Shown: positions 52,898-61,388, counted from the stretch's first letter. The stretch: DNA of 64,000 nucleotides from Phycisphaerales bacterium (GCA_020639115.1 JACKHG010000012.1:83808-147807); one strand, 5' to 3'. Notes: generated from the letters alone by a model not told the origin. Program-made: numbers and translations.

Positions 52898-54703
52898 ATG
52901 ACACCGCTCGAAACCGTCCTGCACTACCACGCGCAGACCAAGCATCACCCCAACCGGTACGCGCGCAGCATGGGCTACATGGATTGGGCGAATCAACCCG
53001 ACCCGTTCCGCCGGTACGCGGGCGCGCCCCGCGTCGATCTGCCGCTCACCGCGCCCGCCGGACCGCCCGCGTACGACGCGCTGTTCGAACCCGGCGCGAT
53101 CCCCTGCCAGCCGCTGTCCCTCGCCTCGGTTGCGGAGTTTCTCCAGTACGCGCTCGGCCTGTCGGCGTGGAAGGAGTATCGCGGCTCGCGCTGGGCCCTG
53201 CGCATCAACCCGTCGAGCGGCAACCTCCACCCGACCGAGGGATACCTCGCGATCGGGGCTGTCCCCGATCTCGCGGACGCGCCCGGCGTGTACCACTACG
53301 CGCCGAAGGAGCACGCGCTCGAACGCCGCTGCACCCTGGCTGACTCCGCTTGGGATATGCTGATCGCCGGCTTTCCAGCCGGCACGTTCCTGGCGGGACT
53401 CACGTCGATCCATTGGCGCGAGGCGTGGAAGTACGGCGAACGGGCCTACCGCTACTGCCAGCACGACGTCGGACACGCGCTGGCGGCGCTGGCCCTGTCA
53501 GCCGCCCTGCAGAGCTGGCGCGTCCACCCGCTTACCGCACTCGGCGACGAACAGATCCGCGCACTCTTCGGCCTCGACCACCCGGAAGGCGGCGACACCG
53601 AACCGGAGCACCCCGACCTCGTCGTCGCCGTGGTCCCAATACAGAGCCGCGCCCGTAAGGAAGCGGAACCCCAACAGAGCCGCGCCCGTGAGGAAGCGGA
53701 AGCCCAGCAGAGCCGCGCCCGTAAGGAAGCGGAACCCCAACAGAGCCGCGCCCGTAAGGAAGCGGAAGCCCAACAGAGCCGCGCCCGTAAGGAAGCGGAC
53801 GAAGAACCGCGCCTCCCGCACGGCCTTCCGCCCACCATCCTGCAGCGCATTCAGCAGGGCCCCTGGCTGGGCGTGCCCAATCTCCTCAGCGCCACGCACG
53901 TGGACTGGGAAATCATCGACGCCGTCGCGACGGCGTGCGCGAAGCCGGCGGACGACGGGATCGGGCCGCTGCAGACCGGCGCAACGCACCTTAGCCCGGT
54001 CGCTGGCGCTCCCGGCTCGGATCGGGGGCGCAGCACGCTTTCGGCGCGGACCATCATCCACCAGCGCCGCAGCGCCGTCGCCATGGACGGACGCACGACC
54101 ATCACCGCCGCGCAGTTCTACGCCATGCTCGAACGCGTGCTCCACCGGCCCGACCGCGCCCCCTGGTGCGCCCTCGGCGACGCGCCCCGCGTGCACCTCG
54201 CGCTCATGGTGCACCGCGTCGACGGCCTCGCGCCCGGCCTTTACGTGCTGGTGCGCACGCCGGACGGCCTCGCCGAGTTGCAGTCCCGCCTGCAGGGCGA
54301 TTTCGACTGGAAAACCCCGCCGGCGTGCCCCGCACACCTCCCGCTTTACCACCTGCTCAGCGGCGATGCCCGCCGCGTCGCCGGCCAAGTGAGCTGCGGG
54401 CAGGACATCGCAGCCGAGGGCGCGTTCAGCCTGGGCATGCTCGCCGAGTTCGACCGCCCGCTCGCAGAACTCGGCCCGTGGGGCTACCGTCGCCTGTACT
54501 GGGAAACCGGCATGATCGGCCAGGTGCTCTACCTCGAGGCTGAGGCCGCCGGCGTCCGCGCCACGGGCATCGGCTGCTTCTTCGACGACCTCGTCCACGA
54601 CCTCTTCGGCGTCACCGACCGCACCTGGCAATCCCTCTACCACTTCACCGTCGGCGGCCCGGTCGAGGACACCCGCCTGACCACGCTACCCCCGTACAAG
54701 TAG
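52898..54703 (+). CDS. Tandem nitroreductase/SagB-type oxidoreductase with repeat insertions
   Basis: 601 residues with two nitroreductase-type flavin domains, as in SagB/ThcOx-like dehydrogenases. Domain 1 (about 30-245) has RINPSSGNLHPTEGYLAIG and CQHDVGHALAALALSAA; domain 2 (about 370-600) has HQRRSAVAMDG..TITAAQFYAML, SCGQDIAAEGAFSLGMLAEF, YRRLYWETGMIGQVLYLEAEAAG and GIGCFFDD. Between them sit five in-frame QSRARKEAE units and then an LSPVAGAPGSD repeat, giving a highly charged linker. FMN-dependent oxidation or reduction is expected, but substrate is unknown; no azoline peptide genes are nearby. ATG 52898 starts the conserved TVLHYHAQTKHHP block. Confidence 0.88.
   Translation: MTPLETVLHYHAQTKHHPNRYARSMGYMDWANQPDPFRRYAGAPRVDLPLTAPAGPPAYDALFEPGAIPCQPLSLASVAEFLQYALGLSAWKEYRGSRWALRINPSSGNLHPTEGYLAIGAVPDLADAPGVYHYAPKEHALERRCTLADSAWDMLIAGFPAGTFLAGLTSIHWREAWKYGERAYRYCQHDVGHALAALALSAALQSWRVHPLTALGDEQIRALFGLDHPEGGDTEPEHPDLVVAVVPIQSRARKEAEPQQSRAREEAEAQQSRARKEAEPQQSRARKEAEAQQSRARKEADEEPRLPHGLPPTILQRIQQGPWLGVPNLLSATHVDWEIIDAVATACAKPADDGIGPLQTGATHLSPVAGAPGSDRGRSTLSARTIIHQRRSAVAMDGRTTITAAQFYAMLERVLHRPDRAPWCALGDAPRVHLALMVHRVDGLAPGLYVLVRTPDGLAELQSRLQGDFDWKTPPACPAHLPLYHLLSGDARRVAGQVSCGQDIAAEGAFSLGMLAEFDRPLAELGPWGYRRLYWETGMIGQVLYLEAEAAGVRATGIGCFFDDLVHDLFGVTDRTWQSLYHFTVGGPVEDTRLTTLPPYK
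53366..53383. repeat. GGAA-type hairpin inside the nitroreductase
   Basis: GCCGGCT-TTCC-AGCCGGC, a perfect 7-bp stem whose minus-strand loop is GGAA. It codes for AGFPAG and may be a relic of the 13397-13673 family. Confidence 0.6.
53643..53802. repeat. Five tandem in-frame SRARKEAE repeats (33-bp period)
   Basis: Each unit contains CCGC-GC-CC-GTAA-GG-AA-GCGG (GTGA in unit 2). The period of 33 bp keeps the frame and alternates ending EPQ and EAQ. Confidence 0.93.
53984..54030. repeat. In-frame CGCTGGCGCT repeat
   Basis: Third location of the sequence seen at 4526-4622 and 32022-32058; here it encodes LSPVAGAPGSD at the start of the second nitroreductase domain. Confidence 0.88.
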
Positions 54704-54773
54704 GGCGGCCTAAGAACTCACGCTCGCGTTCATCCATGGTCCAGCGATCCGTACGTGCCGCGTGGGTGCAGCT

Positions 54774-55691
54774 TCAGACATCTCCCGACGATGTCCCCGC
54801 CTCGACTGGCAACGGCTCAGCGTCCTCGGGCGCAGGGGCCGCCACCGCCTCGGCCTTGACGCGCCTGGCCAGGCGCAGGTGTGCATTGATGACCAGCAGG
54901 CCGATCGCCACGTTGATAATCGCGGTCACCACGTCCGCCTTGTGAAACGTGATCGACGCGATAGCCCGCCCGACGCCGCCCAGGAAAATCCCCAACCCGG
55001 CGATGGCCAGCCAGTGTTTGCGCATACGCAGCAGCCGGTCCGCCCGGCTGATCAGCGCCAGCCGCAGCACCGCGTACGACAGCAACGCCACCCACCCGAC
55101 GATGCCCGTGATGCTCCACGCCAGCGTGACGATCCGCTCGCCCGTCGGCATGCGCCGCATGGTGAAGTACTGCCCGTCCGGCAACTGCCCGGCGATCAAC
55201 TCGCCGTCGAACGAACCGAGGATGCCCTCGAGCAGGCTGCGCGCCTCCGCTTCGTAGGCCTGCGGGGCAGCCACCGTGACCTGAATGCCGCGGGCGGTGA
55301 GCGGAAGCTGGGCTCCGAGCGTCATCACGTCCATGTCGCCCAGGGGGTGATGGGCGATGATCACGTTCACGTGCATGCGCTGCAGCGGCCAGTATTCGAG
55401 GTTGATGCCCGTGGGGTCGACGCCCGCCGCGCGCAGGTCCTTTGCGGAGAGCCGCTCGGGCCCGATGCGGCCCCCGAGATCCTCAATCGAGATGACGATG
55501 CTCTGCTCATTCTCCAGCGGACGTTTGAACGCGTAGAAGACGCGTGCCGGCAGCGCGTCGCCGAAGTCGGCGAACGTATCGGGAATGACCAGCTTGAAGT
55601 CGGGCGACGCGTGCTCGATCTGCCGCGCGGACGCGGCCCCGGCTGTCGCCGCGAGCACCGCGAGGATCAAGAGTAGACCTGACCGCTTCAT
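54774..55691 (-). CDS. Exported membrane protein, unknown
   Basis: 305 residues. Signal peptide LLLILAVLAATAGAASA, an extracytoplasmic domain of about 150 residues (QIEHASPDFKLVIPDTFADF..., then DVMTLGAQLPLTARGIQVTV, which resembles domains of photosystem-associated or stress lipoproteins that sense load), then three or four membrane helices in the C-terminal third and an acidic tail. ATG 55691 has GAGGTGG just upstream; the open frame beyond is not protein-like. A lone gene between convergent neighbours. No function assigned. Confidence 0.75.
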   Translation of the reverse strand: MKRSGLLLILAVLAATAGAASARQIEHASPDFKLVIPDTFADFGDALPARVFYAFKRPLENEQSIVISIEDLGGRIGPERLSAKDLRAAGVDPTGINLEYWPLQRMHVNVIIAHHPLGDMDVMTLGAQLPLTARGIQVTVAAPQAYEAEARSLLEGILGSFDGELIAGQLPDGQYFTMRRMPTGERIVTLAWSITGIVGWVALLSYAVLRLALISRADRLLRMRKHWLAIAGLGIFLGGVGRAIASITFHKADVVTAIINVAIGLLVINAHLRLARRVKAEAVAAPAPEDAEPLPVEAGTSSGDV

Positions 55692-55787
55692 GGCCACCTC
55701 ACCGTTCACTGTGCACCGAAGATTTGTCGCGAGTGTGCCACCCTTGTCCAAGGCCGTCCAAGACAGGGCGACGCCGCCAGCCGCAGG

Positions 55788-55805
55788 GCGGGCACTGCCC
55801 ACCAG
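55788..55805. repeat. GGCGGGC-ACT-GCCCACC hairpin
   Basis: One mismatch from a perfect stem. The perfect version GGTGGGC-ACT-GCCCACC is at 38073-38089 in the transferase tail. Confidence 0.65.
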
Positions 55806-55968
55806 CGTAATCCGGCGCAGGGAACGTGACAATCGTCCCCCATGGCGTACTCCCGTCCCCGGGCTGCAAACTGGGGAATATGCAATATCGCCGATCGCGC
55901 TCCAGCGCCCCATCCGCACGCGGATTATGGCAACCCGCGCTGCTCATGTAACTTGATCCTGGGATCAG

Positions 55969-56385
55969 TCAGTCGCGATTCTGTTCCGCAGCGTGCCAGT
56001 CGTACCCGCACCACGGGCACTGCTGGGCCTGTGGCGTGCGGAGGACCCGCTGACACTCGGGGCAGCGATTGATGTGAACCTCGTTCGTGTGATCCCGCAG
56101 GATCCTCTTTCGAACGCAGGTCAGGAATGCCTCGGGGTCGGTGAGTGCGCTCTGGACGTCGGGCTGCGAGTGCAGGTTATGGCGTAGGTCGTAGAGGTGT
56201 ATTCGGCGCTCGTCCACGCCGGTCCATTTGCGGCGGATTCGCCATGCGCTGACGACGCGCTTCTCGAATTCGGTCAGGAATCGCCAATAGTGGCCGACGA
56301 CCAACTCCGTCAGCACCGCGCCTTCGTCGTAGTCGCGTTTCGCGAACATGGCCGTTCTTGTCGGTGCGTGCTTTTTGCGCCACAT
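55969..56385 (-). CDS. Hypothetical protein with C-terminal zinc ribbon
   Basis: 138 residues from ATG 56385 (126 from ATG 56349). Mostly helical and charged (GAVLTELVVGHYWRFLTEFE, RIHLYDLRHNLHSQPD), ending with CPECQRVLRTPQAQQCPWCG, a two-knuckle zinc ribbon. It may bind nucleic acid or protein; no family recognised. It overlaps nothing and ends in a gap with no other gene. Confidence 0.6.
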   Translation of the reverse strand: MWRKKHAPTRTAMFAKRDYDEGAVLTELVVGHYWRFLTEFEKRVVSAWRIRRKWTGVDERRIHLYDLRHNLHSQPDVQSALTDPEAFLTCVRKRILRDHTNEVHINRCPECQRVLRTPQAQQCPWCGYDWHAAEQNRD

Positions 56386-56431
56386 CACCCGAGCGTGGGG
56401 AGCCTCCGGACGACGTTGCGACCTGGCGCTG

Positions 56432-57088
56432 CTACATGCTGCCAATCGTCGTCGCCTCTTCAAACTCCCCGCCTGTGACCTTGCGCAGCTCCTCCACCGT
56501 CATCCCTTCCGCCAGCTCCTTCAACACCATCTTGCCGTCCTCGAAGTCAAACACCGCGCAGTCCGTGATCAGCCGGTCCACGCAGCCCACCCCCGTCAGC
56601 GGCAGGGCACACTCCTTCAGCACCTTCGGCGCGCCGTCCTTCGCGCAGTGCGTCATGATGATCACTACCTTCTTCGCACTCGCCACCAGGTCCATGCCGC
56701 CGCCCGGACCCTTCACCATCTTCCCCGGAATCATCCAGTTGGCCAGATCCCCACGCTGCGAAACCTCCATGCCCCCCATGATCGTCAGGTCGATGTGCCC
56801 CCCGCGGATCATCTCGAAACTCTCCGCGCTGGAGAAATACGCGCTGCCCGGCAACTCCGTGATCGTCTGCTTGCCCGCGTTGATCAGGTCCGCGTCCTCG
56901 TCACCCGCGTAGGGAAACGGCCCGATCCCCAGCAGCCCGTTCTCACTCTCCAGCACGATGTTCACCCCCGGCGGCAGGTGGTTCGCCACCAGTGTGGGCA
57001 TGCCGATACCGAGATTGACGTACATGCCGTCACGCAGCTCCTGGGCGGCACGCAGCACGATCCGATCGCGAGGGGAGAGTTCGGGCAT
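56432..57088 (-). CDS. scoB: 3-oxoacid CoA-transferase subunit B
   Basis: 218 residues. Subunit B carries the catalytic Glu in SENGLLGIGPFP, which forms a glutamyl-CoA intermediate. Other blocks: YVNLGIGMPTLVANHLP, GAGKQTI-like NAGKQTITELPG, GHIDLTIMGGMEVS and PGKMVKGPGGGMDLV. With subunit A it moves CoA between succinyl-CoA (or acetyl-CoA) and acetoacetate, feeding ketone bodies or fatty-acid breakdown products into central metabolism. It is transcribed with subunit A, but an unrelated gene and repeats lie between them. Confidence 0.95.
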   Translation of the reverse strand: MPELSPRDRIVLRAAQELRDGMYVNLGIGMPTLVANHLPPGVNIVLESENGLLGIGPFPYAGDEDADLINAGKQTITELPGSAYFSSAESFEMIRGGHIDLTIMGGMEVSQRGDLANWMIPGKMVKGPGGGMDLVASAKKVVIIMTHCAKDGAPKVLKECALPLTGVGCVDRLITDCAVFDFEDGKMVLKELAEGMTVEELRKVTGGEFEEATTIGSM

Positions 57089-57133
57089 GGGAAGGTCCTA
57101 ATCTGATTGAAACCCAACGGTTCACCAATACGG

Positions 57134-57294
57134 GAAATGATGAATGCGGAATGATGAATGATGAATGGGCTGTGCAGGCTCTGGAGCCCGGATATCACTT
57201 CTCAGCGCTCAACGTGCGGCTGGGCGACGCCGGTCCACTATCCGCCCGTCGAACACGCCGCCCCATTCATCGTTCCTCATTCATCATTCGTCTT
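57134..57294. repeat. Opposed heptamer arrays flanking about 90 bp
   Basis: GAATGATGAATG units at 57134-57169 face the inverse (CATTCATCATTC) at 57261-57294. The right array codes for the last residues, KTNDE, and stop of the gene at 57277. Confidence 0.85.
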
Positions 57295-58149
57295 CTCTTC
57301 CGCTTCCAGCTTCTCGTACGCCTCCTTCGTGATCCGCACGGCTGAGGGCGCATTCGGCCCCTCCGACCACCGCGTCAACCGGCCGGCCTTGTCCAGCTCG
57401 ATCACGTACGCCGGGACGCCGTCCGTCCGCGTCAGTTGCACCTCCGTGCCGTCGTCCTTGGGCGTCACCTTTGCGTGCAACTCGAGCGGCGTGGCGGACT
57501 GCGGGCTGAACTCGTGGATCACCGCGCCGTCGAGCGAATCGAGCGCGCACAACTCCACGTACGCCTCGACGCCGAACACCATGGGGACGTTCGGCAAAGG
57601 CAGGGTCTGCTTCGACTCCTTGCCGTTCGTGACCATCGTCGCCTCAATGCCGCTGGAGGTGATGTCCGCGGTCAGCTCGGCGACGAGCATGACCTTGCCG
57701 TCCGGGCCCGCCACGGTCCGCTTGAGTTTTACCTGCTCCGGCGCGAACGCCGACGTGATCCGCGCGTCCACCTCGCCGGTGACGTGCTGCCCGGTCGGCG
57801 CGGTCGCGGAGAGGTTCGCGGTCATCACGTAGTAGGTCTGCGTCGTCTCGGTCTTGTGCGATTTCTTCACGCCCGGCAGGTCGATCTGCACCTCGGCTCC
57901 GCTCGACACGGTCATCGGCACCAGCGTCAGCTTCCCAAGGCCGAACGGCTTATCCTGCAGGCTCAACTGGTAATACCAGGATTCGCTGCTCTCGAGTGTG
58001 CGCGCCATCCGCGGCGCCCGCGCCTCCTCCGCCCGCAGCGAGCCGGCAGCGCAAAGCACGATCGCGCAGCACATCAACCGTCCAGCCACGCTCCGCCGCC
58101 GCAAACCCCGCTGCGCCCCATTCATCATTCCGCATTCCGCATTCATCAT
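57277..58149 (-). CDS. Hypothetical exported protein inserted in the CoA-transferase operon
   Basis: 290 residues with a signal peptide (LMCCAIVLCAAGSLRA). Beta-rich mature part: WYYQLSLQDKPFGLGKLTLV, TYYVMTANLSATAPTGQHVT, MVFGVEAYVELCALDSLDG. The first residues (MMNAECGMMN) and the last (KTNDE) are both encoded by heptamer repeats, so the open frame has been bounded by repeat-supplied start and stop. AAGGTGA precedes ATG 58149. It splits scoA from scoB, and no link to CoA transfer is apparent. Unknown function. Confidence 0.75.
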   Translation of the reverse strand: MMNAECGMMNGAQRGLRRRSVAGRLMCCAIVLCAAGSLRAEEARAPRMARTLESSESWYYQLSLQDKPFGLGKLTLVPMTVSSGAEVQIDLPGVKKSHKTETTQTYYVMTANLSATAPTGQHVTGEVDARITSAFAPEQVKLKRTVAGPDGKVMLVAELTADITSSGIEATMVTNGKESKQTLPLPNVPMVFGVEAYVELCALDSLDGAVIHEFSPQSATPLELHAKVTPKDDGTEVQLTRTDGVPAYVIELDKAGRLTRWSEGPNAPSAVRITKEAYEKLEAEEKTNDE

Positions 58150-58152
58150 TCG
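58118..58152. repeat. Heptamer array coding the N-terminus of the 57277 gene
   Basis: CATTCATCATTCCGC-type units; in the gene's sense they read ATGATGAATGC and give MMNAECGMMN. Confidence 0.85.
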
Positions 58153-58156
58153 TCGC

Positions 58157-58858
58157 TCACCTTTCCCGCACCGTGCGCTGCTCGATCCGCTTCTCATACC
58201 CCTGCCCCTCGAAGATGTACTGCACGTACACCCCCGGCGTGTGCACGTGGTCGGGATCGATCTCCCCGACCGGCACCAGCCGCTCCACCTCCGCGATCGT
58301 GATTTTCCCCGCCTGGGCCATCATCGGATTGAAGTTCCGCGCCGTCTTGCGGAACACCAGGTTGCCCGAGTGGTCCCCGATGTACGCCTTCACGATCGCC
58401 ACGTCCGCGGGCAGCGCGTGCTCCAGCAGGTAGGTCCGCCCGTTGAATTCCCGCGTCTCCTTCCCCTCGCCCATCTTCGTGCCCACCGCGGTCGGCGTGT
58501 AGAACGCGGGAATACCCGCACCGGCTGCCCGGATCCGCTCCGCCAGCGTCCCCTGCGGCACCAGGTCCACCTCCAGCTCGTCCGCGAGAAACTGCCGCTC
58601 GAATTCCGCGTTCTCCCCCACGTAGCTCGAGATCATCTTGCGGATCTGCCGCGTCTGCAGCAGCAGCCCCAGCCCGAAGTCGTCCACCCCGCAGTTGTTG
58701 CTGATCACGGTGAGGTCCTTCACCCCCGCGTCCCGCAACGCCGCGATGCACTTCTCCGGTATCCCGCACAGCCCGAACCCGCCGGCCATGATCGTGGCCC
58801 CGTCCCGGATCCCGGCCTTGCGAATCGCCTCGGCTGCGTCCTTCACGACCTTGTTCAT
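58157..58858 (-). CDS. scoA: 3-oxoacid CoA-transferase subunit A
   Basis: 233 residues. CoA-binding subunit: GATIMAGGFGLCGIPEKCI, VISNNCGVDDFGLGLL, RKMISSYVGENAEFERQ, LVPQGTLAERIRAAGAGIPAFYTPTAVGT and LVFRKTARNFNPMMAQAGKITI are the family blocks in order. It forms an A2B2 enzyme with ScoB. ATG 58858 has GGAG about 8 nt upstream; the frame is open further, but those residues are not conserved. First gene of the minus-strand operon, divergent from the lipoprotein gene at 59073. Confidence 0.95.
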   Translation of the reverse strand: MNKVVKDAAEAIRKAGIRDGATIMAGGFGLCGIPEKCIAALRDAGVKDLTVISNNCGVDDFGLGLLLQTRQIRKMISSYVGENAEFERQFLADELEVDLVPQGTLAERIRAAGAGIPAFYTPTAVGTKMGEGKETREFNGRTYLLEHALPADVAIVKAYIGDHSGNLVFRKTARNFNPMMAQAGKITIAEVERLVPVGEIDPDHVHTPGVYVQYIFEGQGYEKRIEQRTVRER

Positions 58859-59072
58859 GTGCTCGCTCCGCAGGAGATGGCGGACGAAGGCCTCGGAAAA
58901 TACCCGCCCGCTTCGCCCGAATGGCCACTTGAGGCTATTCTGCTCGCCGTGCGCGGGGGCGTCAAACCGGACCATCCGGATTCCCCGCTATCCTCGCGGC
59001 TGGACCGCTGTCTCGTTGGGCAGAGCCGGGCTGGACACCGAAATTCAGGCACTCACGAAAGGCAGGGACAGG

Positions 59073-59909
59073 ATGGCAAAGGCGGAAACACGACGGAATC
59101 TCATGCTGGCAGCCCTGGGCGTACCCTGGCTGCTGAGCGGCTGTGCTTGCAGTCAGAAAGTCTGGGTCGAGCGCACGCAGACGTTGACCATACCCGCCAC
59201 GGATCTCCAATCGCTCACCGTTGAAACCCACAACGGTGGCGTGAAGGTCTCGGGCGAAGCCGATCGCGACGAAATTTCCGTCACGGCCCGCATCCGCGCC
59301 GGCGGCCGCAATCGGGAATCCGCCCACGCCTGCCTCGACGCCCTGGAGATCGTCTCCGAGCCGACGGCTGACGGCGGCCACCGCCTCACCTCACGCTGGA
59401 CCGAGCCGCAGCACCCCGACTGGGGCGAGCAGGTCGGCTTCAAGATCGTCGCGCCCGCACGCCTTGCCCTCGACGTCAGCACGCACAACGGCGGCGTCAG
59501 CGTGGAGCGCATCGACGGCGACTGCCGCCTCGTCTCTCACAATGGCGGCATCAAGGCGCTGAAGATCGGCGGCCCTCTTTTCGTGCAGACCCACAACGGC
59601 GGCATCAACGCCGTTACCAGCGGGTCCAGCGTCGATCTTCAAACTCAGAACGGCGGCGTGCATCTCGACGGCCGCGGCAGTTCCCAACTCGGCGGAAAGG
59701 TCGCTTCCCACAACGGCGGCATCCGTGTGGATCTGGGCAAGAAGACCGCCACGTCGCTGGAGTGCACCACGAAGAACGGCGGCATCACCTGCTCAGCCGA
59801 TATGACCAACACCCACCACGGCGAGCGGCACCTTTCATGCGATCTGGCCGGTGGGGGACCGCATCTGCTCGTCGAGACCCACAACGGCGGTATCCGCGTG
59901 AAGCAGTAG
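59073..59909 (+). CDS. DUF4097-like beta-repeat lipoprotein
   Basis: 278 residues. Signal peptide with lipobox LLSGC. The rest is a repetitive beta structure with eight [TSQ]xNGG[VI] turns (THNGGV, SHNGGI, THNGGI, TQNGGV, KNGGI and so on) at about 20-30-residue spacing, the pattern of DUF4097 putative adhesin folds or right-handed beta-helices. Such proteins are exported; their role is unclear. AGGGA precedes ATG 59073. It begins a plus-strand run with the next two genes, though with 46 nt between. Confidence 0.85.
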   Translation: MAKAETRRNLMLAALGVPWLLSGCACSQKVWVERTQTLTIPATDLQSLTVETHNGGVKVSGEADRDEISVTARIRAGGRNRESAHACLDALEIVSEPTADGGHRLTSRWTEPQHPDWGEQVGFKIVAPARLALDVSTHNGGVSVERIDGDCRLVSHNGGIKALKIGGPLFVQTHNGGINAVTSGSSVDLQTQNGGVHLDGRGSSQLGGKVASHNGGIRVDLGKKTATSLECTTKNGGITCSADMTNTHHGERHLSCDLAGGGPHLLVETHNGGIRVKQ

Positions 59910-59955
59910 GGCCCGCCTGGTTTACCTGGTGCGGAATCGCCCGTACAACTGGGCC

Positions 59956-60825
59956 ATGCTCCAGGTCGGCCCTTGGCGAATCCAATCGGTCGTGACCGGC
60001 CACGTGCGGCTCGACGGCGGCGCCATGTTCGGCGTCGTGCCGCGCGTGGTCTGGGAGCGACTCACTCCGCCCGACGAAAAACATCGCATTCTGCTCGCCA
60101 CGCGGACGCTGCTCGCGGTCCACGATCGCGCGCAACGCGTCGTGCTGGTGGATACCGGCACGGGCCACAAGTGGGAGCCCGCGCTCGCGGAGCGCTACGG
60201 CGTCGAGCCGATCCCAGCCGCGATCGAGGCTGCGCTTGCGCGGCTCGACCTCGGCCCGGATGACGTGACCGACCTCGTCGTCACGCACCTGCACTTCGAT
60301 CACTGCGGCGGCATGACGGAGTGGGAGGCCGCCCCCGGTGGGGCGACGCGGCTGAGATTCCCCAAGGCCCGCCATTGGATCACCCGCCGGCACTGGGATC
60401 ATGCCCGCGCGCCGACGCTGCGGGACCGGGCGTCGTTCTTTCCGCACGACTTCGCCGCGCTGGAGCCCGCGGGTGTGCTGGCCTTTGTCGACGATCCGCA
60501 CCAGGCGGAGGGCATCCCCGACGTGAACTGGCAGATCTCCAGCGGCCACACGCCGGGCCAGCTTCTGCCGCGGTTCAACGGCGGCTCCGGCGAGCGGGAC
60601 GTGCTCTTCGTGGGCGACCTCGTGCCGACGACAGCGCATCTGCCGCCCGCCTGGGTGATGGCCTATGATCTGGTGCCGCTGACGACGCTGGCGGAGCGGG
60701 TGGCGTTGTGGAAGCAGTGCCGGGAAGATGACTTTCTCGTCACGTTTCCGCACGATCCGCAGCACGGCATCGTGCGCCTGGCGTTTGAGCAGGATCGTCC
60801 GCAGATTGGTGAGGTGCTGGGATGA
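59956..60825 (+). CDS. MBL-fold metallo-hydrolase
   Basis: 289 residues. Metallo-beta-lactamase fold with VVTHLHFDHCGGM (HxHxDH), later GHTPGQLLPR and FVGDLVPTTAHL, which supply further zinc ligands (His, Asp), and a C-terminal FPHDPQHG His. The group includes glyoxalase II-like and quorum-quenching lactonases; the N-terminal WRIQSVVTGHVRLDGGAMFG is typical of lactonase-like members acting on small esters. Cytoplasmic. Overlaps the next gene by 4 nt (ATGA). Confidence 0.9.
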   Translation: MLQVGPWRIQSVVTGHVRLDGGAMFGVVPRVVWERLTPPDEKHRILLATRTLLAVHDRAQRVVLVDTGTGHKWEPALAERYGVEPIPAAIEAALARLDLGPDDVTDLVVTHLHFDHCGGMTEWEAAPGGATRLRFPKARHWITRRHWDHARAPTLRDRASFFPHDFAALEPAGVLAFVDDPHQAEGIPDVNWQISSGHTPGQLLPRFNGGSGERDVLFVGDLVPTTAHLPPAWVMAYDLVPLTTLAERVALWKQCREDDFLVTFPHDPQHGIVRLAFEQDRPQIGEVLG

Positions 60826-61259
60826 CAGATGGGATCTTCCGACGCCTGCGTACGCGAGCCGCTCAGGCTGCCTTGGCGGCCTTCTGCGGCGTGCTGCTGC
60901 TCGGCAGCAGCGGTTGCAGCCGCGTCTTCTGGCGGCCCGATCTGGGGGGCGGCATGCGGCTCGCCGGCGAACGCAACCAGGTCGTCGTCGTCGCCTACTG
61001 GTCGTCGCTCAACGCGGACTGCATGCGCATGGAGGAGAAGGTCTTCACCAACCCGGAGGTGGTGAAGACGCTGCGCGGCACGATCCCGGTGCGCATCTCT
61101 TCGCTGACGAACCAGCGTTTCGCCGAGGACTACGGCCTGACCACCGTGCCGGCGTTCGTGATTTTCGGTCCGGACGGCGGCGTGCTGCGGATTTCGCAGG
61201 GCTACATGGACGAGGCCCGTTTTCGCGGCATGGTGGAGGCGGCCAAGCTGAGCATGTGA
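60822..61259 (+). CDS. Thioredoxin-fold lipoprotein without CxxC
   Basis: 145 residues. Lipobox LLLGSSGC after a hydrophobic helix. The mature part fits the thioredoxin_7 group (VVVVAYWSSLNADCMRMEEK, then TNPEVVKTL, cis-Pro in TTVPAFVIFGPDG, LRISQGYMD), but the usual WCxxC has become WSSLNADC, leaving a single Cys. It is thus unlikely to act as a two-cysteine disulfide exchanger; a chaperone or one-Cys role is possible. Its start lies in the stop of the MBL-fold gene. Confidence 0.85.
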   Translation: MTDGIFRRLRTRAAQAALAAFCGVLLLGSSGCSRVFWRPDLGGGMRLAGERNQVVVVAYWSSLNADCMRMEEKVFTNPEVVKTLRGTIPVRISSLTNQRFAEDYGLTTVPAFVIFGPDGGVLRISQGYMDEARFRGMVEAAKLSM

Positions 61260-61321
61260 TCGCGTGGTGGGGCGGTGGGGGCTTGTTGGAGTTGAGAGGG
61301 GCTGGGGAACTCGAACGGCGT

Positions 61322-61368
61322 AAAAAAAGAAACGGACGGGGCGAGAACGCCGCCGTCCGTTCTTTTTT
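61322..61368. terminator. Bidirectional rho-independent terminator
   Basis: An A-tract (61322-61328), stem ACGGACGG (61332-61339), inner GGC/GCC, stem CCGTCCGT (61353-61360), and a T-tract (61363-61368). The A- and T-tracts let it act on both strands, ending the thioredoxin-like gene (plus) and the mini-lipoprotein gene (minus). Confidence 0.85.
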
Positions 61369-61388
61369 AAGCGTACGATGCTCGCGGA

